NCBI RefSeq assembly: GCF_900605495.1
Contig: NZ_LR027602.1
Location: forward strand, 1-64,000
DNA length: 64,000 nt
DNA from: Bacilliculturomica massiliensis
GTDB taxonomy: Bacteria > Bacillota > Clostridia > Peptostreptococcales > Anaerovoracaceae
Direction of reading: 5' to 3'
Under the pieces are notes generated by a model that did no database searches, was not told the origin of the DNA, and saw nothing but the letters and a program-made list of their open reading frames with translations. Position numbers and translations under genes: made by a program. Positions 27,486-36,210 of this stretch are shown piece after piece (the first letter of the stretch is position 1; each line of letters begins with the position of its first letter).

Positions 27486-28835
27486 ATGCCTGAAAATACA
27501 TTAAAACGAGAATTGAAGCTGACAAACCTGATCTCCATGGCGGCAGGCGGCATGATCGCCGCCTGGATGGTGGAGATCAAATTCTGGTTCGAGCTATCCG
27601 GACCGGGCGCAATTTTTTCATTGATAACCTGTGGACTGTTGGTTTTGCCGCTGTGTCTGATCTATTCGGAGATGACCAGCATGCTGCCCTACGCGGGCGG
27701 TGAAAATATCTGGGTATCCAACGCTTTTGGCTGGAACGCGGGCTGGTTCTCCTGCTGGGGGGTCATGCTCCTGTACGTGATGGCCATGCCGACCGTGGCT
27801 TACGGTATCGCAAGCATGATCGGCTATCTCTATCCGGTCACCTTCGTACAGACCAAGATCGTGGCGGCCGTCATTCTTGTGATCTGGTTTTTCCTGACGA
27901 ATCGGGAATTAAAGCTGCTGGCCCGAATGCAGTCTATCTTCTTTTGGAGCACGCTGGTGGTCTCACTGGTCGCATCCTGCATCTTTATCTGCAGCAAGCA
28001 GTGGAGCTTTGAACATCTGAGCCCCTGGTTCCCTAACGGCTTTTCCGGATACGGCGCGGCGGTAGGCCTGCTGATCATGAAATTTGTAGGTTTCGATCTG
28101 ATCCCCCAGCTCTCCGAAGAGTCCAATTTCCCCAAGAAGAAGCTGTGGATCGCATTCGTGGGTTCGCTGTTCTTTACCGTACTGATCTACAGCATGGCTG
28201 TCATCGGAGTCGGCGGTATCGTATCCAACGAGTGGGTGGCGGAGACAGACATCGTGGATCCCAGAGTGGCGGATATCATCGGCATGCACTGGCTGGGCAT
28301 CGTCATCGTCGTCATGGGTACTTTGACCTGTCTGACGACCCTGTCTTCCTTCTGGCTGTGCGCCTCCAGAACGCTTTACGGCGCTTCCAAACAGAGACAG
28401 TTCACGCCGTTTTTCTCCGCGCTGAACGACGCGGGCCAGCCGTTCCGCGCCAACGTGGTGGTGGGCATCCTGTCGCTGTATTTCACCGTCTTCGCCCCGG
28501 AAGCCTGGATCAACTATATCTATGCGATCTACGGCGTAGCGGCGGGCGTCATCTATTTAATGGTCACTCTGTCCTTTATGAAACTGCGTAAATCCAGGCC
28601 TGATTGGGAGAGACCATATGAGGTGAAGGCAGCCGGATTGTTTGGCGTGATCTCGCTCATCTTTACGATCTGGGTCATTTATTCGTCCGTAATGGCTATG
28701 GACGCCGGCGCCTGGGTGGTGCTGGGCCTGTATCTGGCTCTGGGCGTGCCTTTCTGGATGTACGCCAGACATAAGCAGAAGACAGATCCTGAAAACTGGA
28801 GCGCATTGATCATTTCTCCGGACAACCAGAAATAA
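27486..28835 (+). CDS. APC-superfamily amino-acid permease
   Basis: A 449-residue integral membrane protein with GGGAGG six bases before the ATG. About twelve hydrophobic segments are visible. The first contains SMAAGGMIAAWMV in place of the usual unwound G-x-G motif of TM1, and the TM6 region reads KFVGFDLIPQLSEES, typical of the APC family (F-x-G...E..N). The C-terminal ~25 residues are hydrophilic. It probably imports an amino acid or amine connected to the adjacent hydrolase. No substrate can be named with confidence. Confidence 0.87.
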   Translation: MPENTLKRELKLTNLISMAAGGMIAAWMVEIKFWFELSGPGAIFSLITCGLLVLPLCLIYSEMTSMLPYAGGENIWVSNAFGWNAGWFSCWGVMLLYVMAMPTVAYGIASMIGYLYPVTFVQTKIVAAVILVIWFFLTNRELKLLARMQSIFFWSTLVVSLVASCIFICSKQWSFEHLSPWFPNGFSGYGAAVGLLIMKFVGFDLIPQLSEESNFPKKKLWIAFVGSLFFTVLIYSMAVIGVGGIVSNEWVAETDIVDPRVADIIGMHWLGIVIVVMGTLTCLTTLSSFWLCASRTLYGASKQRQFTPFFSALNDAGQPFRANVVVGILSLYFTVFAPEAWINYIYAIYGVAAGVIYLMVTLSFMKLRKSRPDWERPYEVKAAGLFGVISLIFTIWVIYSSVMAMDAGAWVVLGLYLALGVPFWMYARHKQKTDPENWSALIISPDNQK

Positions 28836-28845
28836 ATTTAATTGA

Positions 28846-28908
28846 GAAAGGGGAGCGGGGCCACGGCGACGTCAGAAAAAGCGCAGACCCTTTCTCCCCT
28901 TTTCTTTT
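28846..28908 (+). terminator. Intrinsic terminator after permease
   Basis: GAAAGGGGAG (28846-28855) pairs with CTCCCCTTTTC (28894-28904) and a TTTT tail follows. The loop is long (~38 bases). Confidence 0.5.
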
Positions 28909-28937
28909 GATTCGGTGCGCAGCACACGCACGCGCGG

Positions 28938-28974
28938 ATTATACCACGATGGCCTTAGGCCATCGTGGTATAAT
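28938..28974. promoter_or_regulatory. 17-bp perfect inverted repeat upstream of sensor kinase
   Basis: ATTATACCACGATGGCC-TTA-GGCCATCGTGGTATAAT is a perfect 17-3-17 palindrome ending 14 bases before the kinase ATG. Both ends carry TATAAT. As RNA it would form a stable hairpin just before the AAAGGG ribosome site; as DNA it could be an operator or a cruciform. It has no T-run, so it is a poor terminator. Confidence 0.6.
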
Positions 28975-28988
28975 AAAGGGTAAAAGAC

Positions 28989-31418
28989 ATGGATAAAGAT
29001 CTGAGGAATGAGCCGGTATGGAGAAGTGATATGAAGTATTTGGGCAGAAGCTCACTGGTCATTAATATTCTGGTCGTTTTTATACTCTTTAATCTGACAT
29101 CCCTTTTCGTCTTTGCCGCGTACGTATTTTACCAGGACAGGGAGGCCGCCCAGAAAAGCACGGAGGCCAGCATCAAGGAGATCGCTTTTGAGAAAGCCAA
29201 TGTCATCTCCCTGACGCTGACTACTTTTTCCTATGAGACTGAAAATCTGGCGTCGTGGGCCAGGTATTATCTGCTAGAGTCGGAGGACACGCCGGACGAA
29301 CTGTCGGAGGAATATCAGCGCGCCGCCAATGGGATCCTGTATCGGATACAGCCCCAGGGCGGGGACTCCGCGGGCAGCGGGATCTTTTTCCCCGCCAACG
29401 TTGAAGTGACGGAGCAGGTGATACACGAGATCAACGCCACCGCTCATCTGGATCCGCTGTTTGAGACGTTTAAAGAGCGGCAGCCTCTGACCCAGTGGGT
29501 GTACATCTCCACCGAGGAGGGCCTGCTGCGCTGCGCTCCTCACCCTTCCATGGAAGTGTTCGACCCGAACCACCAGCAGAAGACTGATACATTTTATGTG
29601 ATGGCTGACGCGGAACACAATCCCCAGCGAAAGACGGTCTGGACCCGGCCTTATGTGGACTATCTGGGAACGGGCTGGACCATATCCTGCTCTCATCCCG
29701 TGTACGACAAAGACCGGCTTCTGGGCATCGTCAGCGCCGACATCAATATTGAGACGCTGCGCCAGAAGTTTTTTGTAGATTTTTCTCTGGGCGAGTCGGC
29801 AAAGATCTATCTGATCGAAAACACGGGGGATATCATCTATCATCCCGATTATGTGACAAAGACAGGCGCCGGCGGAGAGCTCTATATGGAAAATATATTT
29901 GACGACGACAAGCTTTCCTCCGGGATGCGGACCGTCATGAAAGGCCTTCTGGACAAGGGCAGGGGGGTGGTCTCCTGCTATGATCAGGAAGACGGGCGGA
30001 ACGTAACGAAAAAGACGCTGGCCTACGCGCCCATCGAGGGGCAGCCCTGGACGCTGGTGGTGGAGATCAACAACAGCGAATATCAGGCGGTAAACCGTCT
30101 GAAGACCAACAATATGATCACCTTCCTTCTGTCTACTACTCTGGCATTGATCGTGTTCGCCGTGATCCTGTACCGCAGATACTCAAGGCCGATGAATGAT
30201 CTGGTGGCCCAGGCTCAGGGCGTGGCGGAAGGCGATTTCAGCAAGACCAGCTTTATCGAGGGCTTCAGTGAGATCGAGATCCTCTCGGAGGCGTTTTGCC
30301 TTATGAGCGATAAGCTGAATACATACACCACGAGACTGCAGAAGAAGACCAATGAGATCGAGAGTATCTTTAACAGCATCTCAGGCGTGCTCATGATCAT
30401 CGCCAAGGACGGCAGCATCCGCACGGTGAACCGGGAGGGACAGCTTCTCATAGACGGAATGCAAAAAAATGGCCGGCCCACAGAAAAATGTTATCAGATC
30501 TTTGGAGGCCGGGACCAGCGCTGCGCCGAATGTCCGCTGGACGCCATCGCGGAGGCCAGAGAGACAGGAGCCGCCAGACAGAAACTGGTGGGGGATGAGA
30601 TCTACCGCAACACTTACTATCCGATCTTCGGCGAGGATAATAAGGTGGAGGGCGTCGTTCTCTTTGCGCAGCCTATCACGGAGAACATCCTCATCGAAAA
30701 GGAGCTGCAGCAGTCGGAAAAGCTGGCAGGGATCGGCCAGATATCCTCCGCCGTGGCCCACGAACTCAAGAATCCACTGGCGGTCATAGAAGGGGCGCTG
30801 TACCTGCTTCGCATTTATACGCAGCCGGAAAGGGATGAAAATGTGGATGAGACCCTGGATACCATCTCGGAGGCTACGGCTAACGCAGAGCGCGTCATCA
30901 CCAGTCTGCTGGATTTCTCCAGCCAGTCCGGAGACGAGGACTGCTCTGTAGATATCACCAAGATCATCAATCAGCTTTTGATCCTGACCAACCGCGACCG
31001 CATCCGCGACGAGATCAGCGTTGTAAAAGAATTCAGCCCGGATCCATTGATCTGGTACGGCGCCGCGGAACCGCTGAAAAATATTCTGCAGAACCTGATC
31101 AACAACGCCCTGGAAGCCATCGCCCCGGGCGGTACGGTAAAGATAAAGGGGAGCTATCTCAAAAGACAGAATGGGGTCCGCCTTTTGCTTTCTGTGGAGG
31201 ATGATGGAAGCGGTATACCGGAGGAAGATCTGGGAAAGATCTTCACGCCGTTTTTCTCTCGTGGGAAAGAGGAGAAGGGCACAGGGCTGGGGCTCTGGAT
31301 CACAAAGATGCTGGCCGATAAAATAGGAGCGGAGATCCATGTGGAAAGCCGCGTCGGGCAGGGAACGACCTTTACCGTCTCCCTGCCGGTTAAAAAAGAT
31401 TTGGAGAAATCGAAATGA
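28989..31418 (+). CDS. Membrane sensor histidine kinase (dCache, HAMP, PAS, HisKA, HATPase)
   Basis: An 809-residue protein. TM1 is at ~21-43 (LVINILVVFILFNLTSLFVF). An extracytoplasmic dCache-type domain (~45-375, with WVYISTEEGLL and SCSHPVYDKDRLLGIVSADI) is closed by TM2 near 377-397. HAMP (~400-450) and a PAS domain (~455-575) containing a Cys pair (DQRCAECPLD) follow. The phosphoacceptor is His591 in SAVAHELKNPL. ATPase motifs include NLINNALEAI, EDDGSGIP and GTGLGLWI. dCache domains often bind amino acids. Its stop overlaps the response-regulator start by four bases (ATGA), so the two form a two-component pair. Confidence 0.93.
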   Translation: MDKDLRNEPVWRSDMKYLGRSSLVINILVVFILFNLTSLFVFAAYVFYQDREAAQKSTEASIKEIAFEKANVISLTLTTFSYETENLASWARYYLLESEDTPDELSEEYQRAANGILYRIQPQGGDSAGSGIFFPANVEVTEQVIHEINATAHLDPLFETFKERQPLTQWVYISTEEGLLRCAPHPSMEVFDPNHQQKTDTFYVMADAEHNPQRKTVWTRPYVDYLGTGWTISCSHPVYDKDRLLGIVSADINIETLRQKFFVDFSLGESAKIYLIENTGDIIYHPDYVTKTGAGGELYMENIFDDDKLSSGMRTVMKGLLDKGRGVVSCYDQEDGRNVTKKTLAYAPIEGQPWTLVVEINNSEYQAVNRLKTNNMITFLLSTTLALIVFAVILYRRYSRPMNDLVAQAQGVAEGDFSKTSFIEGFSEIEILSEAFCLMSDKLNTYTTRLQKKTNEIESIFNSISGVLMIIAKDGSIRTVNREGQLLIDGMQKNGRPTEKCYQIFGGRDQRCAECPLDAIAEARETGAARQKLVGDEIYRNTYYPIFGEDNKVEGVVLFAQPITENILIEKELQQSEKLAGIGQISSAVAHELKNPLAVIEGALYLLRIYTQPERDENVDETLDTISEATANAERVITSLLDFSSQSGDEDCSVDITKIINQLLILTNRDRIRDEISVVKEFSPDPLIWYGAAEPLKNILQNLINNALEAIAPGGTVKIKGSYLKRQNGVRLLLSVEDDGSGIPEEDLGKIFTPFFSRGKEEKGTGLGLWITKMLADKIGAEIHVESRVGQGTTFTVSLPVKKDLEKSK

Positions 31419-32833
31419 ATAATACAAATCCGATCTTGATCATAGACGACGACGTCAATCTGCTGAAGGTTTACAAAAAGATTTTCGAAGTAAATCATTT
31501 TAACGTGCTCGCCTATTCGGACAGCATGGAGGCGCTGCAGGCGATCCGCAGGAGCACGGTGGCGGTGGTCATCTCCGATATTATCATGCCCCGGATGGAC
31601 GGTATGCAGCTCCTGCGGGAGATCAAAAATGAAAAGCCGGCTATCGAGGTCATCATGCTGACTGCCGAGGGTTCCGTCTCCGGAGCGGTGGACGCTGTCC
31701 ATCAGGGGGCCTTCACCTATATGGTGAAACCCGTCAATATCGACGAGCTGTTGTTCAACGTCAGAAGGGCTTACGATATCTTTGCTATTCGGGAAGAAAA
31801 TTCTCTGCTCAGGGAGCACATCAGCGAACTGTCTGAGCGGGAACCTCTGATCGGAAACAATATCAAGATGGAAGATATCCGCAATCAGGTGAGGATCGTG
31901 GCGCCCCTGGACAGCACTGTGCTGATCACAGGGGAGAGCGGCACGGGAAAAGAGATCCTGGCCAACATGATCCACTATCAGAGCCGGCGGGCGCCCCAGC
32001 CTTTTGTGAGGGTAAACTGTGCGGCACTCAGCGAAAATCTGCTGGAAAGCGAGCTCTTCGGCCACGAAAAAGGAGCCTTTACAGGGGCTGACCGCACGCG
32101 GAAGGGCCGTTTTGAGATGGCCAACAGGGGAACGCTGCTTCTGGACGAGATCGGAGAGCTGCCGCCGGGCACTCAGGCCAAGCTGCTGCGGGTGCTGCAG
32201 GAGAAGGAATTTGAGCGGGTGGGAGGCTCTTCTACCATCAAGACGGATTTTCGTCTGATCGCGGCCACCAACCGGGACCTGCGCAGGGAGATCGAGAACC
32301 GAAGATTCAGGGAAGACCTGTTTTACAGGATCAATGTGGTGCCCATCCACATACCGCCTCTGAGGGAGAGAAAGGACGATATTCGTCTGCTGGCGGAGTA
32401 TTTTATCATGAGGATCTGCAGCGACGTGAAAAAACCGCGGATACGCCTGAGCGAGAGGGCTCTGGAAAAACTCTGCCGCTACGACTGGCCGGGCAATGTG
32501 CGCGAACTGCGCAATATTATTGAACGGATCGTCGTACTTACGGACAGAGATGTGATCGAGGAGGATATGATCCTGCTTGAGACCACCGGATCCCATTCCA
32601 TGATCAATGCGGTGATGGATCCGGCCTCCGCGTGGCCGGGCTTCAAAGAAGCGGTCAGGGGAATGGAGGGCGCCGACCTGGCTACGGCCCGCAGAGAGTT
32701 TGAAAAGCAGTATATCCTCCGGGCTTTAGATCACAACGAGTGGAATGTGACGAGGACCGCCCTTGAGCTGAATCTGGCCCGGAAAAACCTATATAAAAAA
32801 ATAAAAGATTATGGCATTGATTTAAAATGGTAA
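31415..32833 (+). CDS. NtrC-family sigma-54 response regulator
   Basis: 472 residues. The receiver domain (1-125) has the acidic pair IIDDDVN and the phosphoacceptor Asp55 in [13 protein letters not shown], with Lys in MVKPVN. The AAA+ domain (~150-385) has GESGTGKE (Walker A), a canonical GAFTGA loop and LLLDEIGE. The C-terminal Fis-type HTH is [20 protein letters not shown]. It partners the kinase just upstream (4-bp overlap) and should activate sigma-54 promoters such as those at 26664 and 34515. Confidence 0.95.
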   Translation: MNNTNPILIIDDDVNLLKVYKKIFEVNHFNVLAYSDSMEALQAIRRSTVAVVISDIIMPRMDGMQLLREIKNEKPAIEVIMLTAEGSVSGAVDAVHQGAFTYMVKPVNIDELLFNVRRAYDIFAIREENSLLREHISELSEREPLIGNNIKMEDIRNQVRIVAPLDSTVLITGESGTGKEILANMIHYQSRRAPQPFVRVNCAALSENLLESELFGHEKGAFTGADRTRKGRFEMANRGTLLLDEIGELPPGTQAKLLRVLQEKEFERVGGSSTIKTDFRLIAATNRDLRREIENRRFREDLFYRINVVPIHIPPLRERKDDIRLLAEYFIMRICSDVKKPRIRLSERALEKLCRYDWPGNVRELRNIIERIVVLTDRDVIEEDMILLETTGSHSMINAVMDPASAWPGFKEAVRGMEGADLATARREFEKQYILRALDHNEWNVTRTALELNLARKNLYKKIKDYGIDLKW

Positions 32834-34314
32834 AACAGTATAAAATGGAAGAAGATGATATTGTAAGAAACGAGAGAGAAGAAGAGAAAGTCGGCGGTGT
32901 TATGAAGAACAAGGAATACATATTAGTACTGCAAAGAATTTTGCAGATAATGGACGAAGGCGTTCACGTTGTCGATCCGGAAGGGAACAGTATCATATAC
33001 AACAAGGCTATGGCCCGTTTGGAGAAAATGGAGAGCCAGGATGTACTGCGCAAACCCTTTACCGAGGTATTCAAAAACTTCGAGGACGGAGAGAGCACGC
33101 TGATGCAGGCTCTGGAATTCCGTAAGACCACACTGAAAAAGGAGCAGACTTATCTGAACAAAGACGGCAGGGAGATCACTACGGTAAACACCACTGTCCC
33201 CGTGGTCAAGGACGGCGAACTGGTAGCGGCTATCGAGATCGCAAAAAACATCACGGATATCCAGAAGATGTCCAATACCATTCTGGAACTGCGCAAGGAG
33301 ATCGACTGTCCCCAGGTGGCAAAGGAACACCGCATTAAGAAATACAATTTTGATAACCTGTTCGGCGAGAGTGAAAAGTTTCTGGATACGATCACGCTGG
33401 CAAGGCGCGCGGCCAGAAGCTCGGCTTCCGTTCTGATCTACGGCGAGACGGGAACGGGAAAGGAGCTGATCTCACAGAGCATCCACTTTGACAGCGACCG
33501 TCAGAGCAAGCCCTTTCTTGCGCAGAACTGCGCGGCGCTGCCCGGCAGTCTGCTGGAAGGCATCCTGTTTGGTACCAGCAAGGGCGGATTTACAGGGGCG
33601 GTGGACCGGGAAGGGCTGTTTGAGCAGGCCGACGGCGGCACGCTGCTTCTGGACGAGATCAATTCCATGCCCTACGAACTGCAGGGAAAGCTGCTGCGGG
33701 TCCTGCAGGAGGATTACATCCGGAGGGTGGGAGGAACTAAGGATATTCCCATCGACGTGCGGATCATCGCCACCATCAACGAGCCGGCGGAGGAGCTGAT
33801 CCAGAGCGGGAAGCTGCGGAAGGACCTCTATTACCGTCTGAATATCATACAGATCGACATACCTCCTCTGCGGGAACGGCCTGACGATATTTTGCTGCTG
33901 GCGGATAAGTTTCTGGAGAAGCACAACAAAAAATATAATAAGGAAGTCTGGATGCTCTCGGAAAAGGCCAAGGAAAAACTGCTGGATTACGATTACCCGG
34001 GGAACGTGCGGGAACTGGAAAATATCATCATGTCCGCAGTGTCCATGGCCCTTGAGGACGAGCACGTGCTCACAGACAAGCACCTCATCGTCAACCGCCG
34101 GAAGGCCCTGCCTCAGCAGGACATCTATGAGCTGAAGGACGGGGGCTTGGACGAATATTTAGAAAAAATAGAAAAAAGCATGATAGAAAACGCTTTGGTC
34201 GCTCAGGGGGGGAATATTTCAAAAGCCGCTGAAAGCTTGAAAATCAAGCGTCAGACCCTTCAGCACAAAATAAAGAAGTATAAAATGGAAACGGAAAAAC
34301 AAGGGAAAAAATAA
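32827..34314 (+). CDS. RocR-like PAS/sigma-54 activator
   Basis: 495 residues from the ATG at 32827, which overlaps the previous stop; a later Met at 32902 (MKNKEYILVL) is an alternative, and neither has a strong ribosome site. A PAS domain (~35-145) senses a ligand. The AAA+ domain (~165-400) has GETGTGKE, a GGFTGA variant of GAFTGA and LLLDEINS. The C-terminal HTH is NISKAAESLKIKRQTLQHKI. The layout is that of RocR, the arginine/ornithine-responsive activator of Bacillus. It lies directly upstream of the sigma-54-controlled ornithine operon, so it is the best candidate for its activator. Confidence 0.9.
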   Translation: MVKQYKMEEDDIVRNEREEEKVGGVMKNKEYILVLQRILQIMDEGVHVVDPEGNSIIYNKAMARLEKMESQDVLRKPFTEVFKNFEDGESTLMQALEFRKTTLKKEQTYLNKDGREITTVNTTVPVVKDGELVAAIEIAKNITDIQKMSNTILELRKEIDCPQVAKEHRIKKYNFDNLFGESEKFLDTITLARRAARSSASVLIYGETGTGKELISQSIHFDSDRQSKPFLAQNCAALPGSLLEGILFGTSKGGFTGAVDREGLFEQADGGTLLLDEINSMPYELQGKLLRVLQEDYIRRVGGTKDIPIDVRIIATINEPAEELIQSGKLRKDLYYRLNIIQIDIPPLRERPDDILLLADKFLEKHNKKYNKEVWMLSEKAKEKLLDYDYPGNVRELENIIMSAVSMALEDEHVLTDKHLIVNRRKALPQQDIYELKDGGLDEYLEKIEKSMIENALVAQGGNISKAAESLKIKRQTLQHKIKKYKMETEKQGKK

Positions 34315-34321
34315 AATAAGC

Positions 34322-34356
34322 GCAAAAATATTTGCAATTGATGCAAATATTTTTGC
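34322..34356. promoter_or_regulatory. Perfect 15-bp inverted repeat, possible upstream activator site
   Basis: GCAAAAATATTTGCA-ATTGA-TGCAAATATTTTTGC has 15-base arms and lies 8 bases after the activator stop codon and ~160-190 bp upstream of the sigma-54 promoter at 34515. It could be the RocR-like activator's binding site, or a weak terminator. Confidence 0.5.
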
Positions 34357-34420
34357 TTCCAAGTGTCGAAATTAAGTGAAAAACATGATCGTTTTGTGAC
34401 ACGTTTCACCAACGAAAAAA

Positions 34421-34450
34421 AATACGCCGAAAGATCTCCGGCGTATTTTT
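34421..34450. terminator. Intrinsic terminator (possibly bidirectional)
   Basis: AATACGCCG (34421-34429) pairs with CGGCGTATT (34439-34447), followed by T's on the + strand and preceded by a run of A's. It closes the regulator operon before the ornithine promoter. Confidence 0.8.
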
Positions 34451-34514
34451 ATATAAACAGAAGGAATACTCAGTAAAATGCCAAGATTGCCGTAATTGTC
34501 TGAAATATTGTGCG

Positions 34515-34532
34515 TTGGCATGGTACTTGCGT
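34515..34532 (+). promoter_or_regulatory. Sigma-54 promoter of the ornithine operon
   Basis: TTGGCA (34515-34520) and TTGCGT (34527-34532) have GG (34517-34518) and GC (34529-34530) at the exact 10-base spacing. The leader to the ord ATG at 34687 is about 145 bases. Confidence 0.85.
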
Positions 34533-34686
34533 ATATATTAAGACGTGCGCCGCAGGGCGCAGTTACACAACAGGCGGATCTGGATCCGCACATAAAACAG
34601 TCTACACTTTATAAGTTATTTAAAGCGCCCGCCGGCTGGACGGTGAAAAGGACAGGCAGCGGGACAAGAAAATGGAGGAGAAAAAG

Positions 34687-35733
34687 ATGGAAAATGTAAA
34701 AGTAATCATTTGGGGACTTGGCGCAATGGGCGGCGGCATGGCTGATATGCTTCTGAAGAAAAAGGGCGTTGACATCGTCGGCGCAGTAGGCCGCGGAGCC
34801 AAGATCGGCAAAAGCATGTACGATTACATAAAGACCGAAAAAGGCGACAGACCGGAAGTCCTGATCGGCGCAGCCGAAGACGTGATCAAGCCGGGCGCTG
34901 CGGACATCGTTCTGCTCTGCACAGATTCCTTCACAAAGAACGCTTACGATAAATTAAAGTTCATCATGGAGCAGAAGCTGAACGTTATCACCTCCGCTGA
35001 GGAGATGGCTTATCCGCAGGCTCAGAACCCGGATCTGGCTGCGAAGCTGGACGAGATCGCGAAGGCCAACGGCGTATCCTGCCTGGGCACCGGCATCAAC
35101 CCGGGTCTCATCATGGACCTGCTGGTACTGATCTGGACCGGCTGCATGGAAGACGTAGAGCACATCGTTTCCCGCCGTGTTAACTCCCTGTCCCCGTTCG
35201 GACCGGCTGTTATGGAAGAGCAGGGAATCGGCGTGACCGTTGATGAGTTCAAGAACGGCCACCTGGCTGGCCACGTTGGATTTGCAGAGTCCATGGGCAT
35301 GATCGCGGACGGAATCGGCTGGGAGATCGACGAGTTCAAGCAGAGCATGGATCCCATCGTTACCGATGTTGACAGAAAATCCCCCTATGGCTTCGCAAAA
35401 GCTGGAAACGTTGCCGGCGTAGCGATGAAGGCCTTTGGATACAGAAAAGGCGAGCTGATGATCGAGATGGATCACCCGCAGCAGATCGAGCCGGAGCAGG
35501 TAGGCGTACAGACCGGCGACTATGTAATCATCAAGGGAACCCCCAACGTGAACATGGTCAACAGCCCTGAGATCGAAGGCGGAATCGGAACCATCGCAAT
35601 GTGCGTAAACATGATCCCGCAGGTCATCAACGCTGAGCCGGGACTGCACACCATGCTGACCCTCCCCGTACCCCGGGCGATCATGGGCGACATGAGAGAC
35701 CGCATCTGCCCCGACAAGAAGATCGTAAAATAG
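34687..35733 (+). CDS. ord: 2,4-diaminopentanoate dehydrogenase
   Basis: The start is the ATG at 34687, after GGAGGAG six bases upstream. The 348-residue protein opens with a Rossmann nucleotide-binding motif (IIWGLGAMGGGMADML) and has the dihydrodipicolinate-reductase-like fold of this family, including CLGTGINPGLIMDLL near residues 130-145. It oxidatively deaminates (2R,4S)-2,4-diaminopentanoate to 2-amino-4-oxopentanoate with NAD(P)+ in the oxidative branch of Stickland ornithine fermentation. Identity is fixed by the following ortA, ortB, oraS and oraE genes, in the order described for Clostridium sticklandii. Confidence 0.93.
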   Translation: MENVKVIIWGLGAMGGGMADMLLKKKGVDIVGAVGRGAKIGKSMYDYIKTEKGDRPEVLIGAAEDVIKPGAADIVLLCTDSFTKNAYDKLKFIMEQKLNVITSAEEMAYPQAQNPDLAAKLDEIAKANGVSCLGTGINPGLIMDLLVLIWTGCMEDVEHIVSRRVNSLSPFGPAVMEEQGIGVTVDEFKNGHLAGHVGFAESMGMIADGIGWEIDEFKQSMDPIVTDVDRKSPYGFAKAGNVAGVAMKAFGYRKGELMIEMDHPQQIEPEQVGVQTGDYVIIKGTPNVNMVNSPEIEGGIGTIAMCVNMIPQVINAEPGLHTMLTLPVPRAIMGDMRDRICPDKKIVK

Positions 35734-35734
35734 G

Positions 35735-35846
35735 GAGACCTATCCCAATTTGCGCAGCAGGCTACGGCGAGAGACCTATCCCAAATTGCGCAGAGGCATA
35801 AATAAGTTTTTCAGACGAGAGGGCGATTTTAATAAATCGTCCTCTC
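35735..35846. repeat. Direct repeats and hairpin in the ord-ortA gap
   Basis: A 23-base sequence starting GAGACCTATCCCAA and ending TTGCGCAG occurs at 35735-35757 and 35771-35793 (one mismatch). A 13-bp stem, GAGAGGGCGATTT (35817-35829) with AAATCGTCCTCTC (35834-35846), follows. The hairpin lacks a T-run, so RNA processing or stabilisation is more likely than termination. The purpose of the repeat is unknown. Confidence 0.7.
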
Positions 35847-35907
35847 AAACAAGTTGGTATATCGTGTCATGTGAGTGTTAATGATAAATGATAGAGGAGT
35901 AGAAGAA

Positions 35908-36210
35908 ATGGCTAAAAAAGGCGATTGGGTGCGCATTCACTCAATAGTACTTCACGCAGATGAGAGAACCGGCAAGATCCCGGAGGATACAAAAAAATGC
36001 GATCTGGAAATGTGGACGAAGGGATTCCTTCAGGAAGACGCTGAGATCGGCGCCCAGGTCACCGTCCAGACTGCTTGCGGCCGCCTTGAAAAAGGCGAGC
36101 TGGTCGAGGTCAATCCGTATTGGAAGCACAGCTACGGCGAGTTTGTTCCCGAGCTGGTGCAGATCGACAAGCAGCTGAGAGAGATTATGAACTTTGGAGG
36201 TGACAAATAA
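35908..36210 (+). CDS. ortA: 2-amino-4-oxopentanoate thiolase, alpha subunit
   Basis: A 100-residue protein starting at the ATG at 35908 with AGAGGAG eight bases upstream; an in-frame ATG 33 bases earlier lacks a ribosome site. It contains GDWVRIHSIVLHADERTG and a conserved Cys in QTACGRLEKGELVEVNP. OrtA is the small partner of the PLP-dependent OrtB; together they split 2-amino-4-oxopentanoate with CoA into acetyl-CoA and D-alanine. Its stop overlaps the ortB start by one base, fitting equal production of the two subunits. Confidence 0.92.
   Translation: MAKKGDWVRIHSIVLHADERTGKIPEDTKKCDLEMWTKGFLQEDAEIGAQVTVQTACGRLEKGELVEVNPYWKHSYGEFVPELVQIDKQLREIMNFGGDK

Noticed and set aside
34315-34686. 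Riboswitch (B12 or other) before the ornithine operon
   Set aside because: No cobalamin-box-like conserved core was seen; the gap is explained by a dyad, a terminator and a sigma-54 promoter.
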